From assembly GCF_042666655.1 (NCBI RefSeq), contig NZ_JBHTDE010000015.1, positions 3,009-67,008 on the forward strand: a stretch of DNA of 64,000 bases, in the 5' to 3' direction. This document shows, piece by piece, positions 25,515-35,191 of the stretch. Origin of the DNA: Paracraurococcus sp042666655. Lineage in GTDB: Bacteria > Pseudomonadota > Alphaproteobacteria > Acetobacterales > Acetobacteraceae. Below the pieces are notes generated by a model, which searched no databases, was not told where the DNA came from, and saw only the letters and a list, made by a program, of their open reading frames with translations. Both the position numbers and the translations under genes were made by a program. Every line of letters starts with the position of its first letter. The stretch's first letter is position 1.

Positions 25515-28500
25515 GTGACGGACGTCGGCACCTGGCTGCGCGGCCTGGGGCTCGGGCAATACGAGGCGGCGTTCCGCGACAACGACGTCGGCTCCGACCT
25601 GCTGCCCGGCCTCACGGCCGAGGACCTCAAGGAACTCGGCGTCGCCTCGCTCGGCCACCGCAAGCGGCTGCTCGCCGCGATCGCCGCGCTGCGCCCCGGA
25701 GCGGTTGCTCCCCAGCCAGGTCTGGGGGACACCCGCACGCCGCCCGTTGCTCCCGCGGAGGCCGTCGGCGCGGAGCGGCGGCAGCTCGCCGTGCTGTTCT
25801 GCGACCTCGCCGGCTCGACCGCGCTCTCCGCCCGGCTCGACCCGGAAGACATGCGCGCGGTCGTCAACGCCTACCACGCCGCGGTCGGCGATGCGGTGCG
25901 GCGGCGGGATGGCTATGTCGCCAAGCTGCTGGGCGATGGGGTGCTGGCCTACTTCGGCTGGCCACACGCTCACGAGGACGACGCCGAGCGCGCCGTGCGC
26001 GCGGGCTTGGCGGCGGTGGACGCGGTGGCACGGCTGTGCGCCCCGGGCGGTGGCCCGCTGGCCGCGCGCGCGGGCCTCGCCACGGGTGAGGTCGTCGTGG
26101 GCGAGGTGCTGGGTGAGGGCGAGGCGCGCGAGCGCGGCGTGGTGGGCGAAACGCCGAACCTGGCCGCCCGCCTGCAGGCGGTTGCCGAGCCCGGCGCGGT
26201 GGTGGCCGACGCGGCGACGCGCCGCCTCACGGGCGCGCTGTTCGCGTGGGAGGACATGGGCGAAGCGGAGGTGAAGGGCCTGCTGCGGCCGGTGCGAGCG
26301 TGGCGGGCGCTGGGCGAGAGCGGCGTCGAGAGCCGCTTCGAGGCGCTGCGATCCGACGCCGCGGCGCCGATGGTGGGCCGGGAGGAGGAGCTGGAGCTGC
26401 TGCTGCGGCGCTGGCGGCGGGTGCGCGCCGGTGAGGGGCAGGTGGTGCTGCTGCGCGGCGAGCCCGGCATCGGCAAGTCGCGCCTGACCGCCGCGCTCCT
26501 TGAGGCGATAGCCGAGGAGCACGAGGAGATGGTCTTCCAGTGCTCGCCCCAGCACACGGACAGCGCGCTGCGGCCCGTCGTCGCGCGGCTGGAGCACGCG
26601 GCCGACCTCGCACCGAGCGACGCGCCGGTGGCCCGCCTCGCCAAGCTGGAGGCGTGGCTGCTGCCGCTCGATCCACCGCCCGGGGACGTGGCGCTCGTCG
26701 CGGATCTGCTGTCCGTGCCGACGCTGGGCCGCTGGCCGAGCCTGGGCGACCTCTCGCCGCAGGCGCGCCGGACGCGTCTGCTGGTCGCGCTGCTGCGGCG
26801 CGTGCGGGCGCTGGCGGCGCGCGCGCCGGTGCTCCTCGTGGTCGAGGACGCGCACTGGGCGGACCCCACCACGCGCGAGCTGCTCGACCTGTTTGTCGCC
26901 GAGGCGCCCGTGCTGCCGCTGCTGCTGGTCGTCACCCACCGCCCCGAGTTCGACCCCAGCGCCTGGCTCGGCCAGCCGCACGTCACCCCAGTGCAGCTCA
27001 ACCGGCTCCGCCGGGCCGAGCATTCGGCGCTGCTGCGGCGAGTGGCCGGGGGCAAGGCGCTGCCGCCGGAGGTGGAGGCGGAGGTGCTGGCCCGCAGCGA
27101 CGGCGTGCCGCTGTTCGTCGAGGAGGTCGGGAGGGCGGTGCTGGAGTCCGGCCTGCTGCGCGAGGAGGCGGAGCGCTGGGCTCTCGACGGACCGCTCCCG
27201 CGGCTCGCGGTGCCCGCCAGCCTGCAGGCCTCTCTGGTCGCCCGGCTCGACCGGCTGCCGTCCGCGCGCGAGGCGGCGCAGGCCGGCGCGGTCATCGGGC
27301 GCGAGTTCGCCCACGACCTGCTCGCCGCCGTGGCGGGCGTGCCCGCGCCGGCGCTGCGCAGCGCGCTCGACGCGCTGGTTGCCGCCGACCTGTTCCAGCG
27401 CTGCGGGACGCCACCGGAGGCGCTCTACGCCTTCCGCCACGCGCTGATCCGCGACGCCGCCGAGAGCACCCTGCTGCGCGAACGCCGCCGAGAGTTGCAC
27501 CGCCGCGCCGCCGAGGCGATCGAGCGGCTCCGCCCCGAGGCCGTGGAGCGCGAGCCCGAGCTGCTGGCGCGCCACCGCGCCGAGGCGGGCGAGGCGGAGG
27601 CCGCCGCGGCGCTCTACCTGCGCGCCGCCGAGCGGGCGGCGGCGCGCTCGGCGTTGCGCGAGGCCCGCGCCCACCTCGCCCGCGGGCTCGCCTTGCTGCC
27701 CGGGGTGGCGGACGCGGACGCGGCGCAGCGGCTGGAGGTCGGGCTCCTGACGGTGCGCGGCAACGTGGCCAACGCGGACGCGGGCCTCGGCTCGGCGGAG
27801 AGCGGGCGGGCCTTCGGGCGCGCCGTCGCGCTTTGCCGCGCTTCCGGCGAGGAGGGTGCGCCCCTGGCCCGCGCGCTCTGCGGGCTGTGGACCCACAGGC
27901 TGCACGCCGGCGACTTCGCCGAGGCCGCGCGGCTCGCGGAGGCGGCCGTCCGGGCGGCGCGACGGGGCGGCGGCCCGGGCCTGCGGCGGAGCGCCCTGGC
28001 CGCGCTCGGAAGCACCCGCTGCCTGATGGGCGAGCACGCGGCGGCCGCGCCGCCGCTGCGGGAGGTGTTGGCGGACCCGGACGCCTTCGAGGTCGGGCCG
28101 TGGACCGGCTCGGCGTCGGCGGGCAGCCTCGCCCAGGTCTTCCTCTGCCGCGTGCTATTGGCCACGAGCGCGCTCGATCGGTCCGCCGCGCACGCGGCGG
28201 AGGTCCTGGCGCGGACCGCCGGACGGGGGCACCTCGCCTCCCGGGCGACCGCGCTGGCCGGCTGCTGCGCGCACGCCTGGATCGCCGGCGACGCCGCGCT
28301 GCTGCGGGAGCGGACGCGGACCCTCGCCGCGCTCGCGGCCGCCGAGGGCTTCCCGCACTGGGCGGTGCGGGCGCGCGCCTACGAGGGCTGGGCGGCGGCG
28401 GCGGAGGGGCGGGCGGCGGAGGGCGTCGGCCTCATGGAGGAGAGCCTGGCGGCGCAGCGGGCGGCGGGCACGACGCTGCTGCTGCCACTGTTCGAGGCGA

Positions 28501-28919
28501 TGCTCTCCGACGCGCACCTGCTGGCCGGGGACGCGGCGGCGGCGCTGTCGCACGCCGAGGAGGGGCTCGCCATCGCCGCCCGCACCGGCGAGGCGTGGTT
28601 CGACGCCGAGCTGCGCCGGCGCCTCAGTTGCGTGCTGCTGCGCCTCGACCCGGGCGACGCGGGGCGTGCGGAGGCCGAGTTCCGGCGCGCCATCGAGATC
28701 GCGCGGTCGCAGGGGGCGCGGCTGTTCGAGCTGCGCGCCGCGCGCGATCTCGCGCGGCTGCTTCGCGATCTGGGCGGTGCCGCCGCGGCGCGCGACCTGC
28801 TCGCGCCGGTCTACGCGTCCTTCACCGAGGGCTTCGGCTTCCCCGACCTGGTCGAGGCGCGCGCGCTGCTGCGGGAGCTGGGGGCCGCGCCGCGGCGTGG
28901 GGAGGCCCCCGCGCGGTGA
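25515..28919 (+). CDS. SAM domain - class III nucleotidyl cyclase - AAA ATPase - TPR protein
   Basis: 1134 residues from GTG 25515, chosen because the SAM domain starts right after it (VGTWLRGLGLGQYEAAFRDN). A class III cyclase domain follows at about 90-290: LAVLFCDLAGSTALSARLDP with the first metal Asp, GYVAKLLGDGVLAYFGWPHA with the second, and GEVVVGEVLG. Then an AAA/STAND-type ATPase: LLRGEPGIGKSRLTAALLEA (Walker A) and VLLVVEDAHWADPTTRELLD (Walker B). The last 400 residues are alanine-rich helical repeats of TPR type (AALYLRAAERAAARSALREA). Proteins of this build are common in Rhizobiales and Acetobacteraceae. Whether it makes cAMP is not shown by the sequence. The coding is more GC-rich than its neighbours. 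Confidence 0.85.
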   Translation: MTDVGTWLRGLGLGQYEAAFRDNDVGSDLLPGLTAEDLKELGVASLGHRKRLLAAIAALRPGAVAPQPGLGDTRTPPVAPAEAVGAERRQLAVLFCDLAGSTALSARLDPEDMRAVVNAYHAAVGDAVRRRDGYVAKLLGDGVLAYFGWPHAHEDDAERAVRAGLAAVDAVARLCAPGGGPLAARAGLATGEVVVGEVLGEGEARERGVVGETPNLAARLQAVAEPGAVVADAATRRLTGALFAWEDMGEAEVKGLLRPVRAWRALGESGVESRFEALRSDAAAPMVGREEELELLLRRWRRVRAGEGQVVLLRGEPGIGKSRLTAALLEAIAEEHEEMVFQCSPQHTDSALRPVVARLEHAADLAPSDAPVARLAKLEAWLLPLDPPPGDVALVADLLSVPTLGRWPSLGDLSPQARRTRLLVALLRRVRALAARAPVLLVVEDAHWADPTTRELLDLFVAEAPVLPLLLVVTHRPEFDPSAWLGQPHVTPVQLNRLRRAEHSALLRRVAGGKALPPEVEAEVLARSDGVPLFVEEVGRAVLESGLLREEAERWALDGPLPRLAVPASLQASLVARLDRLPSAREAAQAGAVIGREFAHDLLAAVAGVPAPALRSALDALVAADLFQRCGTPPEALYAFRHALIRDAAESTLLRERRRELHRRAAEAIERLRPEAVEREPELLARHRAEAGEAEAAAALYLRAAERAAARSALREARAHLARGLALLPGVADADAAQRLEVGLLTVRGNVANADAGLGSAESGRAFGRAVALCRASGEEGAPLARALCGLWTHRLHAGDFAEAARLAEAAVRAARRGGGPGLRRSALAALGSTRCLMGEHAAAAPPLREVLADPDAFEVGPWTGSASAGSLAQVFLCRVLLATSALDRSAAHAAEVLARTAGRGHLASRATALAGCCAHAWIAGDAALLRERTRTLAALAAAEGFPHWAVRARAYEGWAAAAEGRAAEGVGLMEESLAAQRAAGTTLLLPLFEAMLSDAHLLAGDAAAALSHAEEGLAIAARTGEAWFDAELRRRLSCVLLRLDPGDAGRAEAEFRRAIEIARSQGARLFELRAARDLARLLRDLGGAAAARDLLAPVYASFTEGFGFPDLVEARALLRELGAAPRRGEAPAR

Positions 28920-29208
28920 CGCCGCCGGGGCATCGCTGCGCCGCGAGCTCGTGGTGGCGGCGGTCCCGACTGGCCGTGAGGAGGTCGAGGTCTCCGTCGC
29001 CGACACTAGCCCTGGCCTGCCGCGGGAAGGTACCGACCACTTGTTCGAGCCATTCGTGACCACCAAGCCGGGTGGCATGGGCGTGGGCCTGTCGATTTGC
29101 TGCACAATTCTCGCGGCGCATGGTGGGCGGCTCTGGGCCGAGCCCAACCCCGGCGGCGGCACGGTGTTCCGCTTCACCCTGCCCGCGCCCTCGGACGTGG
29201 TGGCGTAG
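28920..29208 (+). pseudogene. FixL-like histidine kinase, C-terminal ATPase fragment
   Basis: The frame reads ASLRRELVVAAVPTGREEVE, then VSVADTSPGLPRE, FEPFVTTKPGGMGVGLSICC and WAEPNPGGGTVFRFTLP. These are the G1, F and G2 boxes of a histidine-kinase ATPase domain. The sensor, HisKA and N-box are absent, so only the last 95 residues remain, abutting the stop of the cyclase gene. This is a truncation remnant and cannot phosphorylate. The stretch 29209-29436 that follows shows nothing I can support. Confidence 0.75.
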
Positions 29209-29436
29209 CCGCGCAGCGCGAGGACACTGCTCCCACAAACATTGACCCGAGCCAGCGAAGCGGGAGGTCCGCAGTGGGTCGATCCCGGCGGAAGCCGGAG
29301 GGCGGCCACACTACCGCGCAGATGCGCGGAGAGTACGCCTTCGCGTGCCAAGCGAGCCGCATTCGCGACCTCGGCCGGTGTGTGCCGGCCGCAGGCCAGG
29401 AGAGCACGAGGCAAGTACGCGGAAGGGCGCCGCCGG

Positions 29437-31152
29437 CTACCCCGCCCGGAGCAGCACGCCTGGCCGCGCCCCCGTCTCCTCGCCCTCCTCAAAGACCGGC
29501 AGGCCCGAGACCATCGTCATCCCGTAGCCCTCGACGCGCTGGATCAGCCGCCGCCCGCCGGCGGGCAGGTCGGCGATCATCTCCGGGTGGTGCGCACGGA
29601 GCCCCGCGAGGTCAATCAGGTTCAGGTCCGCCTTCAGCCCCGGCGCCAGGCGGCCGCGGTCGGAGAGGCCCATGAAGTCCGCCGTCTCGCCGGTCATGCG
29701 CTTCACGACGAACTCCAGCGGCAGGCGCGGCCCGCGGGCACGGTCGCGCACCCAGTGGGTCAGCATGAAGGTCGGGATCGCGCCGTCACAGATCGACCCG
29801 CAATGCGCGCCGCCGTCCGACAGGCCGAAGACGGTGTGCGGGTCGCAGAGCAGGTCGCGGATCACCGCGTGGTCGCCGGTCGCGTAGTTGGCCAGTGGGA
29901 AGAACAGCATCCGCCCGCCGTCGCCGGCGGTCAGGTAGTCGTAGCAGTAGTCCTGTGGCGTCTGGCCCGCGCGCGCGGCCATGGCGGCGACGCTGCGCTC
30001 GGCGGTCGGCTCGTAGTCCGGCGGCTCGCCGAGAACGAACATCCCCTCCCAGCGCGTGGCGATGAAGCGGGAGAGGGGTGGCAGCAGCCGCAGCAGGCGA
30101 GGCGAGGCCTCCTCGGCAAGGATGCGTGCGCGCGTCGCCGGATCGCGGAGGCGGGCCAGCCGCTGCGGCAGCGGCAGGGTGGCAAGCTCCGCGAAGCTCT
30201 CGCGCAGGATGAAGGGGTTGAGGTCGGTCGAGAGGCCGAGCAGCAGTCCCGCCGGTCGGCCGCCGACCTGTCCAGTCAGCGCAAGCCCCTCGGCGCGGGC
30301 GGCGCGGATTGCCGCGGTGATGCGCGGCAGGCGCGCGCGGTCATGCGCGCGGTCGAAATGCAGGAAGTAGAGCGGCCGGCCGCTGGTGCGGGCGAAGTCG
30401 CGCATCCAGGCGAACTCGGCGTCCACGTCCTCGAAATCGGCATTGAGGCCGAGCGCGCCGCGGCCTGCGGTCCTCAGCGCGCGCGCCAAGCCCATCAGTT
30501 CCGCATGGTCGGAATAGCGCCCCGGCACCTGCTCGCCGGCGCGAGTCATGTGCTGGTCGGTGCGGCTCGTCGTGATGCCGAAGGCGCCGGCGCGCAGAGC
30601 CTCGGCGGCAAGGCGCTCCATCGCGGCGATGTCCTCAGCCGTTGCCGCCTCGCGCCGGATCGCGCGCTCGCCCATGACGTAGACGCGGAGTGGATGGTGG
30701 GCGAGCTGCGTGCCGACATCGACGGTGCGAGGCATGCGGCCCAGCGTGTCGAGGTACTCGCCGAAGCTCTCCCAGTCCCAGCGCAGGCCTTCCGTGAAGA
30801 CAACGCCCGGGACCTCTTCGACGCCCTCCATCAGATCGATCAGCGCTTGGTGGTGCTCGCGGCGGGCCGGGGCGAAGCCGACGCCGCAGTTGCCGAAGAT
30901 CACCGTGGTCACGCCGTGGTTCGAAGAGGGCCGCAACACCGGGTCCCAGGTCGCCTGGCCGTCATAATGGGTGTGAATATCGACCCAACCCGGCGTGACC
31001 AGCCGGCCGCCGGCGCGGACCTCCCGCCGCCCGGCCGCGGCCTTGCCGCCGGCTTGAACAATCCGATCGCCCTCGACGGCAAGGTCGCCGGCGAAGGGCG
31101 CGGCGCCCGTGCCGTCCACGATCAGCGCGTCGCGGAAGACGATGTCGTGCAT
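29437..31152 (-). CDS. N-acyl-D-amino-acid deacylase-like amidohydrolase
   Basis: 571 residues from ATG 31152. Amidohydrolase superfamily, D-aminoacylase branch: MHDIVFRDALIVDGTGAAPF opens the small beta domain, LVTPGWVDIHTHYDGQATWD holds the HxH metal ligands, and later GLSDGGAHCGSICDGAIPTF holds the catalytic Asp region. The end GRLAPGLKADLNLIDLAGL closes the small domain. Such enzymes are zinc-dependent cytoplasmic hydrolases acting on N-acyl-D-amino acids or similar amides. Length fits the family (480-570). It stands alone; no transporter or racemase gene is adjacent. Confidence 0.88.
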   Translation of the reverse strand: MHDIVFRDALIVDGTGAAPFAGDLAVEGDRIVQAGGKAAAGRREVRAGGRLVTPGWVDIHTHYDGQATWDPVLRPSSNHGVTTVIFGNCGVGFAPARREHHQALIDLMEGVEEVPGVVFTEGLRWDWESFGEYLDTLGRMPRTVDVGTQLAHHPLRVYVMGERAIRREAATAEDIAAMERLAAEALRAGAFGITTSRTDQHMTRAGEQVPGRYSDHAELMGLARALRTAGRGALGLNADFEDVDAEFAWMRDFARTSGRPLYFLHFDRAHDRARLPRITAAIRAARAEGLALTGQVGGRPAGLLLGLSTDLNPFILRESFAELATLPLPQRLARLRDPATRARILAEEASPRLLRLLPPLSRFIATRWEGMFVLGEPPDYEPTAERSVAAMAARAGQTPQDYCYDYLTAGDGGRMLFFPLANYATGDHAVIRDLLCDPHTVFGLSDGGAHCGSICDGAIPTFMLTHWVRDRARGPRLPLEFVVKRMTGETADFMGLSDRGRLAPGLKADLNLIDLAGLRAHHPEMIADLPAGGRRLIQRVEGYGMTMVSGLPVFEEGEETGARPGVLLRAG

Positions 31153-31493
31153 GGCGGTTCTCCCCTGGCTTTCAGAGGAGTGTGTCAGGCGAGGCGGCGC
31201 CTGTCACACCAACCCTGGGTAAGCGTGCCCTGCGGCGGACGAAGTCGGCTGACCGCCCGAATAGGCGCGGCGGCAAGTGCCGCCCAGCCAAGCCGCCGGA
31301 GACGGCAGCTGATTGGGGCTACGACCGCGCCAGCAGCGCTAGCGGCTAGCGGGTTGGCGCTCGGCGTGAGTTTATGTGAGACATGCTGGAGAGTTCGCGT
31401 TGGGTCGAATTCGGCGGCTCCGGAAAACTCGGTCCAGAGCCTGTCCAAGCTGCGCAACGAGAGCGACCGCTTGGTCCTCCACGCTGCCCGGCG
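31153..31493. other. Intergenic region with no supported gene
   Basis: Carries the promoter side of the deacylase gene. A short + strand frame ending at 31496 (SVQSLSKLRNESDRLVLHAA) faintly recalls a chemoreceptor tail, but this is too weak to call. Confidence 0.4.
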
Positions 31494-32416
31494 CTAGAGC
31501 CCGACCAGTCCGGCCGGGCTCTCGCCGACGAGCTTGGCGCGGCGGACATAGCCGCGCATCGTGCGGATGTCGCGGTGCCTGCTGTGCTCCATGATGGTCT
31601 CGTCGCGCGCGCCCGCCTTGTAGGCCTCGGTGATGAAGCCAGCGCGCAGCCCATGCAGCGACAGCCGCTCGAGCCCGGCGGGCTTGATGCCGGCCAGGGC
31701 CAGCCGACGTGCCAGGATCCTGGGCAGGGCGTAGGGGTGCAGCGCGGCGGTCTCCACGGTGCCCCAGCGATCGATCTTGCGGAACACCGGGCCGTACTGG
31801 CAGCCGGAGGCCTGCAGCCAGGCCTCCATGGCCCGCACCGGGCAGGTCTCGGGCTTCTTGCCGCGCGGGAGGCCGAGCTCGGCCCCCCTGCCCTGCTGGT
31901 CGGATTTGGCGCGCGGGATCAGCAGGCGCAGGCCCTCGGGCGTGAACGTCAGGTGCTCGCGCTGCACTCCGACCAACTCGGACCGGCGCAGCGCGGCCGC
32001 GAAGCCGAGCAGCAGGAGCGCCCGGTCGCGGGTGCCGGTCAGGCCATCGCTGCAGGTGGCGACCAGCTTGCGGATCTCGGCGGTGCCGAGGGCGGCGGCG
32101 CGGCGCTGGGGCGTGCCGTGCTGGCGGGCGATGCCGGCCAGGGTGTCACGCAGTGCCGGGTGCGACCCCGACCAGGGGTGGCCGGCCATGCGGTGGGCCC
32201 GGCCGATGGCGGCGAGGCGGCGGCGCAGGGTGGCGCCGGCGTGGGTCGTGGCCAGGGCGGCCAGGTAGGCGGCGACGGTCACCGGCGTGGCCGGCAGCGC
32301 AGCGATGTCCTTCTCCCGGCACCACGCCTCGAACGCCGCCCAGTCTGCGGCGTAGGCGGCGAGCGTCGCCGGCGACAGCGCTTGGCGGGCATAGCCGGCG
32401 GCGCGGGCAACCTCGG
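31494..32416 (-). pseudogene. Tyrosine recombinase gene, main part, cut off from its start by a transposon
   Basis: About 300 residues of a XerC/D-like integrase: GYARQALSPATLAAYAADWA (core-binding domain), catalytic Arg in AALRRSELVGVQ, HxxR in LSLHGLRAGFITEA, and HSRHRDIRTMRGYVRRA with the last His and the tyrosine. The N-terminal 11 codons lie at 39583-39615, beyond the transposon. Rejoining them at the duplicated CTCGG restores MSELALLPDAEVARAAGYAR without a frameshift. The frame stays open for 46 more codons into the transposon end, up to an ATG at 32555, so a chimeric protein could still be made. Confidence 0.88.
32412..32416. repeat. 5-bp target-site duplication, left copy
   Basis: CTCGG; the right copy is 39583-39587. 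Five bases is the expected length for Tn5053/Tn402-type transposition. Confidence 0.88.
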
Positions 32417-32553
32417 TGTCACATTTCCTGAATGCTGTCGTACGGAAGGCAGGGATTCCAGTGGCTTCGGCATGCCCTGATCCTTGTCGAATTGCCTTTC
32501 TCCATGTCGTCCGTGCCCGATAGCGTGTCGTCTTCGCCGCACGGGTGGTCACC

Positions 32554-34242
32554 ATGGCCAGGGGCGGGGGTGAGACGGTCCGGTGTCCGCTCGACGTTCC
32601 CCAGGCGGACTGGCAGCGCGCTGTCGGCCGTGCGCGGGTGATCCGGCCGCTCGCGGCGGCGCCCCGGGTATCGCAAGCCATGCTGCTGCGGGCAGCCGCC
32701 GAGCTCGATCTCGGGGTGCGGCAGATCCAGCGATTGCTGCGCGCCTGGCGGGCGGAGCCGGTGGCAACCACGCTTCTGTTCGTCCGCCCGGGCGTTGCCC
32801 GCGGTACGCACCGCCTGCCGGCGGCGGTGGATGGCGTGATGGAGCGGGCGATCGATGGCTTCTACAAGACGCGCGAGCGGCCGCGCCTGACGGCGCTGCT
32901 GCGGCAGGTGCGCCACGACTGCCGCGCTGGCGGGCTGCCGCCACCCTCCATGAAGGCGCTGCGGGCGCGGGTATCGGCGCGACAGTTGCGCGACCTGGTC
33001 CGCGCCCGCGAGGGCGGCGCCGTGGCGCGGGATCGCCTCGCGCCGGCGACCGGCCACCTGCAGGCCGAAGGGCCGCTCGGGCTCGTGCAGGTGGACCACA
33101 CGCTGGTCGACGTACACGTCGTCGACGACACCCTGCGCCAGCCGATCGGCCGTCCCTGGCTGACGCTCGTGCTCGACGTGCATACGCGCTGCGTCCTGGG
33201 CCTGCTGCTGGCGCTCGACCCGCCGTCCTCCACCGCGGTGGCGCTCGCCCTCACCCACGCCGTCCTGCCGAAGGAGGCCTGGCTCGAGGCACGGGCTCTT
33301 ACCTTGGCCTGGCCGATGCGCGGCCTGCCGGGCACGGTCCACCTCGACAACGCGCCGGAGTTCCACGCCCGCGCGCTGAGCCTCGGTTGCGAGCAGCACG
33401 GCATCGCACTCGACTACCGCCCGCCTGCAACGCCGCGCTATGGCGGCCACATTGAGCGGCTGACGGGCACGCTGATGGATCGGCTGCACGCCCTGCCGGG
33501 CACCGCCTTTTCCTCGACTGCCGAGCGCGGCGACTACCCTGCGGAGGCGAGGGCCGTGCTGACGCTGCGCGAGCTGGAGCGGTACATCGCGCTCGAGGTG
33601 GTCGGCCCCTACCACAATGACGTGCACGCCGGCCTTGGCCAGCCGCCAGCGGCCGCCTGGGCCGCGGCGCTGGCGGCAGGCTGGCAGCCGCGCGCGCCGA
33701 CCGAGCCAGGGCGCTTCGCGGTCGACTTCCTGCCCTTCGCCGAGCGGGCGGTCGGGCGGGAGGGTTTGCGGCTGTTCGGGATCCACTATTTCGACGGCGC
33801 GCTGGCGGCGCTCATCGGCACGCGGACCCGGCTGCGGGTGCGCTACGACCCGCGCGACCTCAGCGCCATCTTTGCCGAGATGCCGCAGGGCGGCCCGCTC
33901 CGGGTGCCCTACGCCGATCTGGCACGGCCGCCGATCAGCCTCTGGGAGCACCGTGCCGCCACCCGGCGGCTGCGCGCCGAGGGCCGGCGCATGGTGGATG
34001 AGGACGCGATCTTTGCCGCGGTCGCAGAGCAGCGCCGCACCGTCGCCGAGGCCTGCGCGGCCAGCAAGGCGGCCCGGCGGTCGGCGGCACGCACTGCCGA
34101 GGCCCGCCGGATGCCGGTCGTACCGGCCGTCGCGGGATCGGCAGGTCCCGCCCGATCACATGAGGCACCCGCCGAGCCGGAGGAGGCCCGCGTGCCGATG
34201 CCGACGGACGAGGACATCGCCGCCTCGGAGTTCCTGACATGA
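32554..34242 (+). CDS. tniA: TniA-like transposase (Mu/IS481-type DDE)
   Basis: 562 residues from ATG 32554. The N-terminal third is helical DNA-binding sequence (AELDLGVRQIQRLLRAWRAE). The retroviral-integrase-like core has the DDE triad: Asp in GLVQVDHTLVDVHV, Asp in TVHLDNAPEFHARAL and Glu in YGGHIERLTGTLMDR. A Mu-type beta-barrel follows (GLRLFGIHYFDGALAALIGT). It cuts and joins the transposon ends, helped by TniB and TniQ. The stop overlaps the tniB start by four bases (ATGA). The ATG lies in a CCATGG palindrome shared with a possible opposite start at 32555. Confidence 0.9.
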   Translation: MARGGGETVRCPLDVPQADWQRAVGRARVIRPLAAAPRVSQAMLLRAAAELDLGVRQIQRLLRAWRAEPVATTLLFVRPGVARGTHRLPAAVDGVMERAIDGFYKTRERPRLTALLRQVRHDCRAGGLPPPSMKALRARVSARQLRDLVRAREGGAVARDRLAPATGHLQAEGPLGLVQVDHTLVDVHVVDDTLRQPIGRPWLTLVLDVHTRCVLGLLLALDPPSSTAVALALTHAVLPKEAWLEARALTLAWPMRGLPGTVHLDNAPEFHARALSLGCEQHGIALDYRPPATPRYGGHIERLTGTLMDRLHALPGTAFSSTAERGDYPAEARAVLTLRELERYIALEVVGPYHNDVHAGLGQPPAAAWAAALAAGWQPRAPTEPGRFAVDFLPFAERAVGREGLRLFGIHYFDGALAALIGTRTRLRVRYDPRDLSAIFAEMPQGGPLRVPYADLARPPISLWEHRAATRRLRAEGRRMVDEDAIFAAVAEQRRTVAEACAASKAARRSAARTAEARRMPVVPAVAGSAGPARSHEAPAEPEEARVPMPTDEDIAASEFLT

Positions 34243-35177
34243 ATGGCGGGGCCTATGCCCACCTGCACCCGGAGGTCCGAGCCGTTGCCGACCTGCCGGA
34301 CGAGCAGCGGATCGAGTGCATTCGTGCCGAACGCTGGATCACCCATTCGATGGCAGCAACGGCGCTCGCGCTGCTGCAGGAGGTGCTGGAGCAGCCGCCT
34401 CGGGAGCGGATGGAGAACGTCCTCCTCCTGGCGGAATCCGGCATGGGCAAGACCAGCCTCATCCGCAAGTTCGAGCGCGCCAAAGCCGCCCCTGGGCGCG
34501 ACGGCGCAGGCGCGCGGCGGATGCCGGTCGTGACCGTGCTGATGCCGCCCGAGCCCACCGAGCACGACTTCTTCGGGCAGGTGCTGGCGGCGCTCGGGGC
34601 ACCGCCGACCACGGCGCGCCCGGTCGGCCGGACCGTCTCCTCGCGCCGCGACGTCGCCTGCCGGCTGCTGCGGGAGGTGGGGGCCCGCGTGCTGGTGGTG
34701 GACGAGATCAACTCGGTGCTCGCCGGTACGCCGCGCCAGCAGCGCCTGTTCCTGCAACTGCTGCGCTTCCTGTCGAACGAGCTGCGCGTCGGGCTGGTCT
34801 GCACCGGCATCCCCGAGGCGCGGCACGCGCTGCTATCGGATCCGCAGCTGCGCAGCCGGTTCGGCGAGCACGAGATGCCGCCCTGGGCTGCCGGGCCGGA
34901 GCTGCAGCGCTTCGTCAACCGGCTGGTCCAGGGCCTGCCGCTGCGCCAGCCCTCCGCCATCGACTCGCCGCGCCTGTGTCGGCTGCTGGCCGAACGGGCC
35001 GGCGGCATCACGCTGCACATCCGTCGTGCCCTCGAGCGCGCCGCGATCGCGGCCGTCCGCTCGGGCGAGGAGCAGATCACCGCCGCCGCGCTCGAGGCGC
35101 CGGCGGTGTGGGGCAGCGCCCCCATTGCCGCAACAAGCCAGCGGCCACGGCTCCCTCACACTCCAGGCCCCATCTGA
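34239..35177 (+). CDS. tniB: TniB-like transposition ATPase (AAA family)
   Basis: 312 residues, coupled to tniA by an ATGA overlap. P-loop LLLAESGMGKTSLIRKFERA (Walker A at about residues 65-80), Walker B ARVLVVDEINSVLAG, and sensor-type segment LRVGLVCTGIPEARHALLSD. The length and motifs match TniB of Tn402/Tn5053 and the TnsC branch. Such ATPases bind DNA, choose the target and activate TniA. The C-terminal 30 residues are poorly conserved. tniQ follows 14 bases downstream. Confidence 0.9.
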   Translation: MNGGAYAHLHPEVRAVADLPDEQRIECIRAERWITHSMAATALALLQEVLEQPPRERMENVLLLAESGMGKTSLIRKFERAKAAPGRDGAGARRMPVVTVLMPPEPTEHDFFGQVLAALGAPPTTARPVGRTVSSRRDVACRLLREVGARVLVVDEINSVLAGTPRQQRLFLQLLRFLSNELRVGLVCTGIPEARHALLSDPQLRSRFGEHEMPPWAAGPELQRFVNRLVQGLPLRQPSAIDSPRLCRLLAERAGGITLHIRRALERAAIAAVRSGEEQITAAALEAPAVWGSAPIAATSQRPRLPHTPGPI

Positions 35178-35191
35178 CTGGGGCGCCCGGT

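Noticed and set aside
25341..28037. 898-codon open frame on the - strand opposite the cyclase gene
   Set aside because: It is a GC-driven shadow: no domain, Arg/Gly/Gln-rich low-complexity sequence, no ribosome-binding site, and the + strand frame carries clear motifs.
31395..31496. Possible chemoreceptor C-terminus
   Set aside because: Only about 25 residues of weak resemblance and no start.
29242..31497. 751-codon + strand frame opposite the deacylase gene
   Set aside because: Shadow of the amidohydrolase; composition is typical of antisense high-GC sequence.
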